A DNA stretch of 64,000 bases from Ampelocalamus luodianensis (GCA_036346255.1 CM070617.1:20759080-20823079); one strand, 5' to 3'. Shown: positions 1 to 14,268, counted from the stretch's first letter. The notes: generated from the letters alone by a model not told the origin. Numbers and translations are program-made.

Positions 1-3000
1 GTGTTGATGTTCTGTTTCTTTTGGCAGCATCACTTGAAGGAAGGTTATTGGATTTCGATGACAAAGTGAGGATCCGAGCTGTTCATGCAGTTTGTGATTT
101 AGCCAAATCAAATCTAAGCTCATTTCCTTCTGAGGTGGTAGTACAAGCAGCAGAGAGGCTACGTGACAAAAAAGTAAGCATGCACTGTTGATATCCACTT
201 CAGGTTCTCTACCATCACTCACTCTCTTTTTTTGCAGGTATCTGTCAGAAAGAATGTAATGCATAAGTTGCTGGATGTATATCGAGATTACTGTGAGAAA
301 TGCTCAAAAGGAACTGCAACAGTTAACACTCATTATGAACAAATCCCGGCTAAACTTATAGTTCTTTGTTTCGATAAAGATAGCGAAGCATTCAGGTTTG
401 TTCTTTTTTCCTTTGCACGCAGGTTCATGCCCACTGTTCTGATTTCTGAGTTCTGGCTTCTTATTATGGCAGGCCGCAGAATATGGAGCTTCTCTTTGCT
501 GAAGAACTCTTCCCACCATCACTTCCTCCAAAAGAAAGAGCAATCCACTGGGTTGAGTTCTTCTCTTATTTCAAACTACAACATGTTAAGGCTTTGCAGA
601 TCATCTTTTCTCAGAAAAGAAGGTACATATCTGTAGCATATAATATATAAATATATAAATGCTATAACTGCATGTAACACATTTTATGCAAAAAATTACC
701 TTTAGGTTGCAACTGGAGATGCAAGCATATTTATCACTTCGAGCAAAGAAGGTTCGTAAATCATCAATAAACAGGCAACATTCAATGACCTTTTCTCAAA
801 CTGAACCTTGCATGTGCTGCAGGAGGAACCTTCAGATGAAATACAGAAGAAAATTTGTGCGTCTTTCAGAACGATGTCAGCTTCCTTTGCAGATACCTCT
901 AAGGTTGAAGAGTGCTTTGAAAGTTTGCACCATATGAAAGATAATAACATATTTAAGGATTTGATTGAATTAAGCAATGAGGGCACTACTTTTGCAACAG
1001 CCCGATCAATAAGAGTAATACTCTTTATCCTTCTAATTGATGAGACTGTATATTGTTTGGCTTCTCCTTGGTTTTGTTTATCATAAGAATCCAATATGAA
1101 TCCAATCAGTATCAACTTATTTGGGAGGTTGTGGTTCATACTTTCTAAAATTCACTGAAATATCCATATGTTTCATTGTTTTCCTGGCATGCTTAATCTA
1201 TTGCATAATTCTATTTACACATCAGTGGTGGCATATCCCATGCACAACCCCCTTCTCATTGACAGTTTGACACCTGTGCATGCCCTCCAGTTTGAGCTCT
1301 AAATGAATTGAATAATTCTCAAGAAAATTAGAAAGATAGTCTTTGGAGTGCTATAACACCTTGTGATATTTCAAATTTAAATTCGGTTCAATGAAAAGCA
1401 AACAAGGTGAATTTTGGGGTTATAGTAAGTTTTGTTTCTTTGACTTTGAGGAGGTTTCATTCCTAGCCTACCCAACTTGTTTGGGACCAAAGGCTTTGTT
1501 GTTGTTGTTGTTGTTGTTGAGTAAGTTTTGTTTCCCTTTTCCTTTTCCCTTTCTATTTACTTTTCAAAAGAATTTGTCTTTTTCCTTTGTTTCTCCTTCT
1601 GTAGATCAGATTTGAACTTGATTTTGCATGATGCTAAATTATGCCTCTATTTGCTGCCGCCGCCACTCTCTAAATGTGTGAACATGTGTACACGAAAAGG
1701 AATAAAATGAGTTTTCTGTCATCCTTGTCATAGATCTGTTATTTGATATTATGTACCATAAGTCTTTTCTCTTTCCTTTTTTTCAGTATTGAGGGCTCGC
1801 AAATTAAAACATGGCCTGTAGGACTAGTCTAGTCACCAGGGAACATATAATTGGCTTTTTTTTTAGATATTCCATCTATTTACCATCCTCTGCATGCTTA
1901 AACTTATAGGAAGCAAGGCAAGTAGACTGCAATTTTGTCAATGTTTCCAATTCCTGACATATTTGCCAGCAAACTACTTAATTCTGAACTTCCATATTCT
2001 GTTAAAATATTAAACGGTTAATTATAAATTCAATTGAGATGTAAAATGCTCCCACTTTACAAATTTAGTGCGCGTACATCTTTACCCTGTTATTTCCATT
2101 GGGATACTCACCATGAAGTAACAGTTAAAATATATACAGTTGAGCTATTTGTTCCTTTATCCACATGAGGTTTTGCACAAGAGTATTTCTTTTAGACTTG
2201 TATCGTAACTCAAGTTGAAGCTTCACAAATCTGCTGTCTTTGTTTGTTTCTGATTTCATGCTTGTAATGACTGCAGGATTTATTTCTCAAGAGAATCGGT
2301 AACAAACACCCAATTTACAATTTTTGCAAAGTTCTGTCTATAAAATGCTCGCATTCAATATTTAATCGGGAGATGATCTGCGCCATTTTGGAGGCTCTTT
2401 TCTCGTGCAGAAATGAATTAACCAATTGTGCAGAGTCTGCATGCGATCTTTTATTGGTAAGCGCATAGTTAATAGTTAGCAAGCTACTTATTTCTTCTCA
2501 GTCACCTTAACTCTACCCTTTGCTGCAAGACTGCAACTTGTTTGTCATACCAAGCCTTACTACCATCTAGCCAGGATTGCTTCCAGAGCCACAAGGGTTG
2601 CCTTCTTAGGTTTAGACTTGCCATTTCAGTTTTGCTGCTTGACTTGTTAGTCTTAGGCACATTAGTTTAATTTCATCTGTTTTGAGTTTATGCACGCCTT
2701 TTCATCTCCTTCAAATGTCATCTTGTATACTTCTCACTTGAAGATGTAATCATGTAGCTAGTTGCAATGGTGTTTCCATCATTATTCCGGGATTCAGAGG
2801 AGTACCTGGTGAAGTTGTTCTCTGAAGAATCAGCCCTGATAAATGAGAAGACTCTCCGAATGTTGGCACATTTGGCAAAATCAACATGTCATTTATGTAC
2901 TAACTTAAGGTAAAATGCAATTGTATTGGAACTTGGAAGTTTTGATTGTCTTGATCTGTTTGTTTGTTGATAATTCCTCTAGACATGGCTCATTTTTTAC

Positions 3001-6000
3001 GTATCCATACTGGATGTTAGTTATGAGGGATCAATCTGATTTACTTGCAACATGTTGCCTAAGTCTAGGAAATTACACGGCCCTTTTTTGAAGCTTTTAA
3101 TATATTAAGATTACATCTTGCAAGCTGTAAGCCTTTTTTTTCTTGTTGTGCTTGTGTTAGTGCACTAAATACCAGGGAAAGAAAGGACCTTCCTCTTACT
3201 CACTAACCTACAAGTGGAAGTGGGGATGGAGGAGTGGAAAAAGTGTATGCGTCGGGGGGATTTGGGGGGGGGGGGGGGTGTACTTCAAAGTTGTTTGTAA
3301 CATAGCCATCCCAATTTTTAATTATCTTCAGCTGAATCTTTTACACGTCGTAAGTGGATCTGGTTTTATTGTCAGTAGTGATGTCTACCTATTACTGGAG
3401 CAAAAGTGTATTGACGGAACACGCGCTGAATCGAAGTATGCTTTCTCGGCAATTGCTTCACTGATCCAGTCCCCAGATGACATGAAATTTGCCAAATTAT
3501 GCAAGGTAATTACTTCTGTCACTTTTGATGGTTTGTTTGATTCCTAATTTCCTATTATCTCAACTCTCAATCCATTTCTTTGTTTCAAGTTTGCAAGTAC
3601 ATGTTACATGAATGACACTACGTCGTGTACAACTGTTGCATTTTTCCAAGTTAAAGAACTTTCTTGAAAAAAAGAATTCCTACTTTGCACAAGTTCTTCA
3701 TATGTCATAATTGAATTAATCATGCCAGTTGATGTCATTTTGTTCTTGCCATTTAAGTTTACTATGCTAGAAAAGGTGTCATGAATCAGCCCACTACAAT
3801 CATTTTTTTAGTGCGCCTGCTTTTTTTGGCAGAAAACTTCCAAAATAAATGAACAAATTGATAGCAAGAACATGCTTAAACGCATGCCATTTTTCTGGCA
3901 ACGTTATTAATCAACAGACCAATTTTGTTTGACGCCTCGTCTTATCCAGTTTGCTTAGGATTGTATTCTTACTAATTTTCCAAGACTTATATTGCTGTTG
4001 ATCGATGATACTAGCATTTGCATTTAAATTTTAGGAGTGTATGGGATTTCTCTCCATTTTATTCAGTTGCATAATCTGTAAACTGCCAGCTGAGAGCCTG
4101 AGATGCATTCTTCAAATGCTTGGTTCATGGCATGAGGGCAGGAAAAAGATCATCAGATGATGTAGTAGCTTATGATTCATAGTCCACATTGCTTGCACCC
4201 AAATTTTTTTCCATGACATAATAAAAGTATCAACTTACTAACTACTAAGCAGGTATTATATTTATTATGGTTTGTTGTTTCCATATTGAAAGACCTATTG
4301 CAGAATGATGTTTCTGACACTATACTGCTCACAAAACTTCTGATGATCAGCTACATCTTTCTTGTTTTTAGCATTTTTATTATTTGATGTATGGCTATTG
4401 CCTTTGTGTAGGACTTATATGGTCTGTTCTTCCATGCAGAAAGTTGTTAGTGGTCTAAATGATAATCACAATATCCCAACACTATTGCAGTCTCTGGGCT
4501 CAATACTGGAACATTCTCCTTCTTTATATAAGTTATACGACAGTCAAATTATCAATTTTGTTCAGGATATTTTGTGCTCAACTGAGGTAGGTAATATTTT
4601 TATAGCAATATGCTGTCTGGAGTTAGACATTAGCGTGTTTATTTCAACAAAGATGATATTGGCCTTCGGCTATGGTTTATGCAGTTCATTTCAACACCTG
4701 GACAGTCATCCCCTGATGAAAATTCTGCATGCAGTTTCTCTTGCAAACTGAAGGTAAGTTCACTGTATAAAATGAAGCTTTAAACTCATGGTAGATTCAG
4801 TGCAGAGGTTCCAAATGTGGATAAAATTCACTGCTGGACATATACCTGTAGTGTCCTGTCCAGGGATAAAATTCCCGGCCGGTAACCTCCGGTTACCGGC
4901 TACCGGACCCCCTCCGGGAAGACCAAAACCGGAACTACAACATCCGGTTTAGCAACTTCAAAATTCAAATTTCGAATTTTGGACGAATTTTAAGCGAATT
5001 CGATCGAATTTCAGCAAAAAAAAAGGGGGATTTCCGGTAACCGGCCGGTTACCGTTCCCGGCCAGCCAGCGGGAAACATCTCGGTAACAGTTAGCCGATC
5101 CCTGGTCCTGTCCACTTTGGAGTTTGGAGACAAGTCCTTATGTGCGTGCTGGCATGGGGTGGGGGTTACACACTAGAAGGCTGTTTCTAGGATTCATTTA
5201 TGTGTCTGGTCTGATCCTTTTGTGGTCTATTGTAGATTTATGGTCTCAAAGCACTTGTCAAAAGTTGTTTACCAAGAAGTACTGTCCGTGATCGAACTGA
5301 GCATTTGTTGAAGATGCTGTTAAATATAATTCTTGAAGAGTTCAAACCCATTGCTCTATGGTCCGTCTCGCTCTGCATACTCACATTATGTTTAAATTGT
5401 TTTTTCGATAAATGCTTCACTGTTCTATTTTTCTATTTGTGTTTACTATTTGTCTCGGATTTTAGGCATTTGTTGATACTCATTTTCTACTCAGGATGTA
5501 TATTCTGAGATTTATTGTTTGATTAGCTTTTCTATGATATTTGTTTACGCACTATTGGAGCGCATGTGGTGTGATCAAGTTTCCTAGTACGAAAAATCGA
5601 AAAACTTACAGGCATGGCTAATGCCTTGCTGTGCTGTAAGTCGTGTACTGTGCGACTTTGATGAGGTTCCTTTTATTGTTGATCCTTTTGTTTTTGGGTT
5701 ACTGTGTAGTGACATATGAGCTGGTACATCTTGGGGAATATCAGCTTGTTTCAGTCAGATGCTTCCTGGTTACTTCAATGTCAGGAAATTAGGAACTCGC
5801 CAAACCTTTTTGAGAAAGATAGAAAGAATTCAGCATAGCTGATTAGGTGGTGTAATCATACGATTTTAGTGGGGGCTGCATGATAAGATTGGTTGGGGTT
5901 TACATCTGTTTGTTTTGCTTAAATTACATGGGTAATTTGGGAGTGCAGAAAGGAGAAACTAGAGGGGGTACAGTTTGTATTCCTGATGAGCTACTCTGGG

Positions 6001-9000
6001 CCCAGGATTAATGTTTGCAAACTTGACTAAACAATGTTATACAAGCTAAATGCTATTGTACTGAAATTCCAAATATAACCGGTCCCGGGATAGATCCCGG
6101 CCAGCCGCCGGTACCGGTAACCGGCCGGTTACTGGTCCGGTTACCGGTCAAACCGATTTTTCCCGGATGAAATTCGTTCAAATTTGAATTTGAATTTGAA
6201 CAGCCCGGGATTACTAGCCGGGATCCCGTATCCCGGCCCCACTCCGGTAAGCGGTAACCGTCCGGTAACCGGCGGTTACCGGCCGGGATTTTAATCCCTG
6301 ATCATGGTCATTAAAGTCCGCTAGATGAAGATCAAATTCTTTATCTTGCTAGATGAACTGATGAAGATCAAATTCTTTTTCTTTTTGTAGTTTCTCTTTC
6401 TTGTTTAATACAAGTGGCATCCTGATTCTATTTTCTCTTGTTCTGCATTCAGTGAAAATGATAAGCCGTATATGAAACTGGCTGCTGGGAAATCTGTACT
6501 ACGACTAGCCACAAGATGGGATTCACATATTTCACCAAAATTATTCCGTAATGCACTTCTCATGGCAAGGGTATCGTCAATATACTACACTTCCAATAAT
6601 TATCTGGTTTACATTTTTCATTTGAAACTAACATTTCTGCCCACTAGCCTGTCTAAAATTACTTGATAATCCAATTTTTAGAAGGTCAATGATTTTGAAG
6701 TGCAGCCTTCTCTGTAAACAAAAGCATCTGTTTGCAGGCATCATTTTCCCTTACCTACCTTGGTCTATTAGTGCAATTATTATTCTTTAGAGACCATTAT
6801 ATGGACGGACCTACTGTAGTTCCATATTCTATTTAAACCTATTGTTGGAGCCTTGGAGGGCTCATGCATGTTAGTATTTTACCTCTCCTTTTTAATATTG
6901 TATACATTGTGTCTGGCTGCCAGGATTCTTCATATATTGTTCGCAAGTCATTCATTTACAAACTTTATGACCTTTTGAAGAAACATGCAATCCCTGTTAG
7001 ATATGCATGTGCTTTTGCATTGGCGTTAACAGATTGCTCCAGAGATGTTCGTACTGAAGTAGGTATCCTCTTTTTTAGTTTTCTATATTTATGCCGTACA
7101 ACCTCACATGCTCTTAAGTTGATTTCTTTGTGTTGACTGGTGTTGTTCCTAGTCGACAAGGTACTTAACCGAAGTGCTAAAGGAGCAAAGAAGATTTTTT
7201 GTTCATGAGAACAGAACAAGCAAAGATTCAATTGTAGACCACCCAGCATATGCTGTGGTTTTCTTGATCCATACCCTAGCATATGATAGGGAGTTTCCTT
7301 CTGAGTTCTGTGAAAGGGAGACTATCTTTGCTGAGTTTTGGAGGTATTTTCTTATTTTAGATTTTTAAATCCCATGATAAATGTTTTTTCCGGTACTCAA
7401 GTGGTGCCTGTGGCTGGAAATTTTGGAAGCTTGTATTAACTCTTTTCCTTTGTTTTATTGGCAGCCCACTTGTCGTGATGTTGAAAGAACTAGTGGAAAT
7501 AGATAATCTAAGCAGAACTGATCATGGCCCCACCACCAGTTCTGTATCCATTCTTTTGGGGATCTTCCGTGCTATTCAGAAGGCTGAGGATCTGGGTGAT
7601 TCTAGTATCACTCCTGTACATATCTTGTCTACTTTTATACATTTTACATTTGCCTAACAATTTATTCATCAATCACTAATGTCCTATGCCCCTGTCACAG
7701 AAACTGCACATTCTCGCAAAAATTGGTTTGCTTATCGTAAAAGAACTTGATAAGGATTGCAAGATGTCAGATTCTCCGCGCCATATTCTCTTGCCTTCAT
7801 CTTATTATAGATTGTCTCGGAGTGAAAGAAAAGCGGATGTAGGTCATTCTGCCTATTTATTCTTATACTTCGTTAGAAACCATAGCTTTGTTTATGTTTG
7901 CATTAGTTAAATTTCTCCAGCTCGGATATTTCTAATGTAGGAATGCCGCCAAGGAGATTTCATTAGTGACAGTTTTGTAAAGGGAATCTTAAAAGCTCAT
8001 GAACCTTATAATCATCAGGTATATTCGATCTGTCTGCAATGCTAGCCTTTCGTCTTTCTTTTTGGGGGGTAGCTTTACGTCATCTAGCACCCTTATAATT
8101 TTACATCATCATCATGGATTTCAGGAGGATACTAGATGTTCTATTATTGCTGATAGGGTATCGATTGAATCTGCTCCTGTAAGGGAAGCTTGTTCCTCAT
8201 TAAGCAAATTAGTGGGACATAATGCAAGTGATCATGATAAAGGGAAAATGAAAAAAAGTTCAGTACCTGGGGAAGCCCGCTCCAAGAAAAAGGATCAGAA
8301 TACTAATCATAGCTTGGAAAAAGAAAAGGTGTCATCTTGTGGTTCTGCTGGCACAAAGTTGTCATCTCCGGGCTCCTTGGGTTTAGCCAAGGAGGCTGAT
8401 TCTAGAGATTGCATCTCTGTCTTAGAAAATCAGAATCGTCCAGCAAGCAGAAGTTCCACTGGGGAGACCAGAGATTCAAAGACAGATCATAACTATTGTA
8501 GGCAAGCTGTGGTATGCACATTTTTGTTAACCTGTTCTCATGATGTTGGCCTATGTTTGCATGTGCTTTTGGCCATATTTCTTTTTTTGAGTTAATTGGT
8601 GCGTTAATATGTTCTCAATTAGCAGATGAAAGATACAGGTGAAGTGCTTGTTGGGTGTCACGTTAGATTGTGGTCAGCACTTGATATGCGGTAAAGTTAC
8701 TGGCAAATTATCAAATTGCCAAACTATAATTGCTTGGTTAGTGTAATTTTGACATGTTTTGACTCAATGTAGTTATAACTATGGAACTGTTGAGGCATAT
8801 GATCAGCAAAATGGCTATCACAAGGTACTGCTATTACTGCCTCTTGTGCAATGTCAAAGTAGTACAGTTATTTTTATTTTTGCCCTTGATAATGTCTGTC
8901 TAGACTGTAAGTGTGTAACTAGTCTGTGTTAGTCAAACTTGCTTCCTCAACTTGATATCACATCGATGCAGCTGGTCTCATGTTTGAGATTTATAATCTG

Positions 9001-11430
9001 CTGCTGGGATGTGCTGAACAGGAAGAGCACATTTTGCTAATAGTTCTGCTGTGAAATTTATCTGATTAGTTTATGCTTATTTGCAAATGGTGTTTTCAAG
9101 TTCACACAAAAATCACTTCATTTTCCCAACTATCTAATTGATGTACATGATCTTATTTGTCTGTAAGATCGCCTATGAAAATGGTGATAAGGAGTTTGTG
9201 TGTTTGGAATGTCAGAAGTGGGAGATCATTAATGACACAATTTCAACAGTTAAGGTACAGTATGCCAGCGTCTGTGATCAACTTATAATTTTGACTGTTG
9301 GATAATTGGATTGCCTGTGGATTCACATGAACATTTTTATATATTATTTATTTTGCAGGACATTCCCAACTGTCGTCCTAGAGATTGGTAAGTTCGACAA
9401 GCAGCTTAACATGTTTTCCTTCTTTGGAAATGCATTTTCCCCTGCATTGCAGTATCCAGTATTTGCATGTGTTACACATAGTTAAGCTGGCAGGTGAAAT
9501 GTCTTAAATATGTTCTTTAAAGAGTATGTCTTGTGATACCATGTTTTACACCAGTTGCATTACTTTTAGTACAGCATGAGGATATGTGTATCCTGCAAAT
9601 TTTGCTTGAACTTCTAAATTTGTATATTTGTCTACTTTTGCTAAGTGATAATTGCTATTCTTGTTACAGCACTATTTAGAATGTGTGGATATGCACCTTT
9701 TTCATTTTCTGCCCAAGGTGGCCTCATGTGATAACATAGCATTAGAGTAAACCATGCCATGCCAAGTTAACTACAAACATCAGCAGTCGGGTCTAGGTCA
9801 GTGAGTAGCATTGGTTGGTCTCATTCATTTCATGCTGATCATTTACCTGACAAGATCTTTAATTCATTATCAAACAAAGGAAATGCCAAAATTGACCTAA
9901 ATAGGCCCGACTTGGACATACTCAGTAGTCTCAGCTTGACTTGGGCCGCAATGACTATTACTCAGATAAATTCAGAAATCAAATTGTGTTGAATTCAGTA
10001 TCTTCATATCTTGCCTGTGGCCTGGATTTGTGATTACCGGTTCTTATACAAATTAAGTGTATGTCTGCCCGTCCAATTACAATTATGTTCCCCCTTTGGA
10101 ATTAAAATAACAAATCATTCTACCAGTATCGCAAAAAATAGCTATGGAGTTCAAAATGGACTTTCCAACTTATTTGATAAAAACCTGATGCCATTGTTTG
10201 CTACGGCCAAAACTGGCATATATTTGCTGCAAGTCTGTGCTGGTACGAATACAGAGTATAATATGCAGCTCTAGCATGACACAGAATAACTGTTGGGAAC
10301 TGTAGTGCTTTTAAGTTTTCCTTTTTGTTTTTTTGCTTATGATGATGCTTGTTCTGAATTCTTATTAGTTTTTTCAAGAAAGATCGTGGGAAGAGTTTTG
10401 CTGATTCCCATAAGCAAGAGATGCTACTTCCAGGCTCTTCTATTGTATGGTGAGAATTTTTTCATAATTTTCATTTAGAACCTTTGCCAACTGTCCATCC
10501 ATGCCTACTTACATTTCAACTTATAGCAGTGATCTTGATGAAGTTGTTGGTGATTGTGACGATAATTTTGTGAAACGTCCCTTTTCAAACAATAAAACAG
10601 GTAAGCCAGTAACTAGGACATGATTCATGGTATTACCTTCATATTGTCAATTCATAAAGTTCATAGGTTGTACAAACTACAAGTACTGACAGGTAGATAG
10701 TATCAAGGATCAAAATCCCGGTACCGGAGAAAATACCGCCCGGCGGCCGTTTTCCGGTAACCGGAAAAACCGGAAAAATCCGGTCGAAGTTCGTACACTG
10801 AAATTTGAATTGGGGATGTAACTGCCGGGGTTTTGAATTTAATTTTGAATTTGAAAAATTTTGGCCGGTTTTTTGGATCCCAGTTCCCATCGGGATTTCT
10901 AGTTACTGGCCGGTGACCGGCGGGGTTTTTATCCTTGGATAGTATTGACACTATATCTGTAGTTCATTTTAAACTGAGTATGTTGATCCTTGAGTTCTTC
11001 TATAAATGCCTTGCCTTGCTCACAAGTCAACATACTGCTGGTTCCAATCAGCAGTCGTTCGGAAATGGCATTGTCAACTAAGTTGTTACTTGTTACTACA
11101 ATTCTACAATGCACTTGTATTATGATGATTTTATGTCACTAGTCAGTATTGCAGTTGCTTTTATGTGTCTCGTTTCATGTATTTGAAGTTAGCTGACCCA
11201 TGGACATTCCATTTTTTTAGCCGTGTCTGGCCTCAAGAAAAACAGCAAGAGAGCATTTGGTTTTAGGAACGCACAGAACAGCTCTGGATTAACTGCCGTT
11301 GACACAATAGACAATGTAAGTCCATTTGAGATGAATAAGCACGATTCCTCGCTGATTTGTGATTATCATGTAATGATCTCTTTTCTTTTGCCAGGTTCGA
11401 CGTACTAGATCTAGGAATGTCCAAGTGTAA
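1..11430 (+). CDS. PDS5: PDS5 sister-chromatid cohesion cofactor, 3' part of gene (5' end outside window)
   Basis: The spliced product matches PDS5, the HEAT-repeat protein that binds cohesin on chromosomes and regulates its loading and release. Exons read by eye: 28-173, 238-395, 473-622, 706-751, 823-1014, 2277-2456, 2758-2909, 3376-3505, 4440-4586, 4685-4753, 5236-5360, 6453-6570, 6924-7058, 7153-7343, 7465-7615, 7701-7838, 7941-8018, 8125-8511, 8626-8690, 8773-8824, 9168-9254, 9359-9387, 10369-10449, 10530-10600, 11221-11315 and 11395-11430 (stop TAA). Family-typical stretches include LLDFDDKVRIRAVHAVCDLA near the start and FAEELFPPSLPPKERAIHW in the third exon. Near the C terminus, RLWSALDMRYNYGTVEAYD begins a Tudor-like fold, as in plant PDS5 proteins. 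The exon at 8125-8511 encodes a charged, Ser/Lys-rich linker. No in-frame stop was seen in the exons, so the gene looks functional. The N-terminal part lies upstream of the window. Confidence 0.9.
1439..1519 (+). mobile_element. 5'-truncated SINE in a PDS5 intron
   Basis: An 81-bp insertion ends in a (TTG)n tail, preceded by CCAACTTGTTTGGGACCAAA, the 3' end typical of plant tRNA-derived SINEs with TTG tails. It is flanked by a perfect 15-bp direct repeat, AGTAAGTTTTGTTTC, at 1424-1438 and 1520-1534, as expected for a target-site duplication. The 5' tRNA-like half is missing. It lies in the roughly 1.26-kb intron after the exon ending at 1014. Confidence 0.7.
4861..5104. mobile_element. hAT-type MITE, CCGG/GGTAACC-rich family, copy 1
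   Basis: A 244-bp element with ends CAGGGAT / ATCCCTG and a perfect 8-bp target duplication GTCCTGTC (4853-4860 and 5105-5112), diagnostic of hAT elements. Both arms are rich in GGTAACCGGCCGGTTACC-type palindromes around an AT-rich core with AAATTCAAATTT. It sits in a PDS5 intron. Confidence 0.85.
6085..6300. mobile_element. hAT-type MITE, CCGG/GGTAACC-rich family, copy 2
   Basis: Same family as 4861-5104: palindromic GGTAACCGGCCGGTTAC arms around a TTCAAATTTGAATTTG core, ending AATCCCTG. The left terminus is degenerate and no clear 8-bp duplication is visible, so the left boundary is approximate. Located in a second PDS5 intron. Confidence 0.65.
10704..10937. mobile_element. hAT-type MITE, CCGG/GGTAACC-rich family, copy 3
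   Basis: A 234-bp element with ends CAAGGAT / ATCCTTG and a perfect 8-bp target duplication GATAGTAT (10696-10703 and 10938-10945). It has the same GGTAACC/CCGG-rich arms as the copies at 4861 and 6085. It lies in a late PDS5 intron. Confidence 0.85.
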
Positions 11431-11695
11431 CCATCTAATTTAAGCTTTAGCTGATATGTGTACGATACATATATATAAGGAAATATGTGGCTGCCCAGGG
11501 TAGCCACCCACCCGAATCTTTGAAGTCGAAATTCAACATATTTTTGTTGAAAGTTGAATTTTTTTAGATGAAAGTGGGGACTTTTGAGTTAGAAGTATTT
11601 TAATTTGAGTTGAAAGTCACCGATTTCAAGTGAATACATACCATATTCATCTCTCCTATATTAATGACTCTTGGAGCGCTTATCCTGAGACAAAC
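11431..11695. other. PDS5 3' flank
   Basis: Sequence just downstream of the PDS5 stop codon. It presumably contains the 3' UTR and polyadenylation region; a TATATATA run lies at about 11470. No gene or repeat recognised. Confidence 0.4.
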
Positions 11696-13678
11696 TGTGG
11701 TGCCCTCTGTCATTACCCGAGGGTAATCATATTTAAGCAACGATTTATTATTTGTTTGCTCGGTAGGACATCGCTCCAACGAATAGTAAGTCTTATCAAA
11801 GTGAACACAGTAGAACAATAAAATAGAAACTGTATTTTATTACAGCGGGTAGCCATATAAGGCTATAGTCTTTAATACAGATACTTAATTACAATTGCAA
11901 AACAGGATAGATACCCTTGTACTCGCCTGCTTTGCTCCAATGGATGCTTACTCATCCTACTCGCCGAATAGGGTGTCCATCTTACCCTGGTCCTTGTAGT
12001 AAGCGTCTTCTTGGCACATGTGTATCCTTCATCTCACTTGGGGTAATCTCCGGTTGGATTAGGATCTAATAAAGGAAGTAATAACAGAAATGAGTATTAG
12101 TATACTTAGCAAGCATTTATCAGTAAGGATGTTGTATGACCTTTCTTTGTTGGATTATCACATATTTTAACTTATCTCTTTCTTTGGAAAATAATTTACC
12201 AAATTAAGTGGCAAGTTTTAATTTCTAAAACGACTACTTATCACTCGGTAAGAAGATAGACCCCTAGCGGTCATCGTAACCTCCAATCTTGGAGACATGT
12301 ATGATTCATGATTTTATTTTGCACTACGTAGGCTTGTACCACTGTACCCATAACTACTCTGAACCCTCTTAAAGTTAGGTTTTCCGTATTTTCTTTGATG
12401 CGGTGTCAAGTTCAGAGTACAGAACGTTTTTCATGTTACGTAATTAAGTCTCCACCCATCTATTTTCTGTTGGTGTCTTGGGTTGCTCACCCAGTCCTCC
12501 ACCGATTTCCAATAGTGTTGGTTGGACCGGTTATCCCTTCACCCAACACTCCACCTACGCTAATATATGCGCCTTGGATCCCTCACCTATGGACTTGCGC
12601 TACCGGTCCCGAGTTCCTTCACCATTCTTACATTATATTACTTACCCGATGTGAAGAATATAGTAACATAACAAGGTAACATTTTCTGCCCGTCGGAGAC
12701 GAAAAAATGATTGGTACTTAAATACGATCCCTTTTCCGAGTGAGTTTTGTTGGTCCTTATATATTATCCATATGTAAAGGGTCCCACCTTCCCTCTTTTT
12801 CCTGCCTAGGGCCCCCTTTACCATCCTAGTATTTACTCTTACAGCCCAGCTGCTCCTCTCAGCTGTACTACTCTTTTATCATGTTTCATTTCTTTTTTCT
12901 TTTCTCATGTTTTATCTCTTTTCTCTTATTTGTTTTGAGAAATAACTTCAATGCACATATATAATGATGATACTTTCACTTTTACATTTAATATAACTAA
13001 GTTTATGGTCAAAAGAATAGGTTTGCCCGCGTATTCGTAGTAAAGCTCGGCTTCAACGGATCTTGGATCAGCTACTCCTGCCTAAGCCGATTCGTCTTTT
13101 GCAATTATATGACAGGCGTGTATAACAAAAATACTTAGTTGTTTGGGTGCTACTATGCTTACATTAAGTCGCTGCTCTATTTTTCAGCATATTTAATTTA
13201 ATTAAATTTTTCGGATCCTCGTTAGGTTAGCGCTTCCCAGCGGCTATTGTCCTACGACCTGTTAACTCTAGAACCTAAGGCTGCTCCCAGTGGGTGGTTT
13301 CTTACTACAGTTTCTTATTGCATGAAAGACATTTAGATACCACCTTCTCAATGCATGAACCTTAGGCCTTTGATATAGAGTCTTTACTAGTATTTCTACC
13401 TAGGATATTGTGTATGAGTGGTATCTAAATAAGATACCAGTCTGCTCTTTCTCTTTCTTAATTGCAGTACCACATCAGACTTTTGTCTATGTGGCAGCCT
13501 TAAGAAACTTGCCAAGGTGGAGCATTGGGAGCAACCTAAGGTTGCTGAACTCACACGTGCTCACCCCTAGCTTGGGTTGACTCGGAACAGAAAGGCTATG
13601 CTGCTCTTATCTGGGTCCCTATATTTTCCTAAACTAGGCTACTCCAAACTTAACGATACACGTCCGTAATACCCAACA
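11696..13678 (-). mobile_element. probable solo LTR or LTR remnant, reverse orientation
   Basis: On the minus strand this roughly 2-kb block would begin TGTTGGGTATTACGG and end GGCACCACA, the TG...CA borders of an LTR. The flanking 5-mers are CAAAC (11691-11695) and CAAAA (13679-13683), a one-mismatch candidate target duplication. No gag or pol coding sequence is present. It is interrupted by a Tourist-like MITE at 13279-13536. The assignment rests on termini only and could be wrong. Confidence 0.4.
13279..13536. mobile_element. Tourist-like MITE (PIF/Harbinger)
   Basis: A 258-bp element with inverted ends GGCTGCTCCCAGTG and GGTTGCTCCCAATG (reverse complement of the right end), flanked on both sides by the trinucleotide TAA (13276-13278 and 13537-13539). 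The 3-bp TAA duplication is the hallmark of PIF/Harbinger and Tourist elements. Confidence 0.8.
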
Positions 13679-14268
13679 CAAAATACTACACGCACCCTAA
13701 CTGCACTTACACGCGCACACACCCTAAACATTGCACTCACACTACACTACACTACACACAACACAACGCACACTGCACAACACAACACACAACACAGCAC
13801 AACACAACACGCACTCAACACACACACAACACAGCACAACACAACACGCACTCAACACACACACAACACAACACCACACACTCCCGCACTCGCTCCTCTC
13901 TTCTGCGCCTCTTCCTCTCCCCTCTTCTCCACGGTGGATCTCCCTCTCCGCCCAGATTCGGCGCCGCCCGGGGTGCTGCTGCCCTCCTCCTGCTCCCCTC
14001 CGCCGGTCCTCCTTCGGATCTGCACCGCCTGGTTCTGGCGTCTCTAGGGGGCTTCTGCGGTCGCCTCCTTCGCCGGTTTCCCTCTGGGTCTCCTAGTCGC
14101 CTCCCTCACTGGTCTCATCGGTTGCTACCGTGTTCGGCTACTCTAGCGGTTTCCCCTTTACCCTTTTCTCCTACTACTTTTTCCTATTGAGCCGATTTGC
14201 CCCCAATTTGATTTGGGGGCCTTGGTGATATTGTTGGTGGATGTTGGGGAATTTTGGTGGTGGCATGT
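13679..14268. other. unassigned low-complexity DNA upstream of the solo LTR
   Basis: Holds an imperfect (CACAA)n/(ACAC)n-rich tract at about 13,730-13,880, then CT- and GC-rich sequence resembling a leader or 5' UTR, then a TGG-rich stretch. It continues in register with 17714 onward once the solo LTR is removed. No supported coding sequence was found. Confidence 0.4.

Noticed and set aside
13731..14096. 121-codon plus-strand frame rich in His/Thr
   Set aside because: The N-terminal half is an AC-rich simple sequence and the rest is CT-rich leader-like DNA; no domain.
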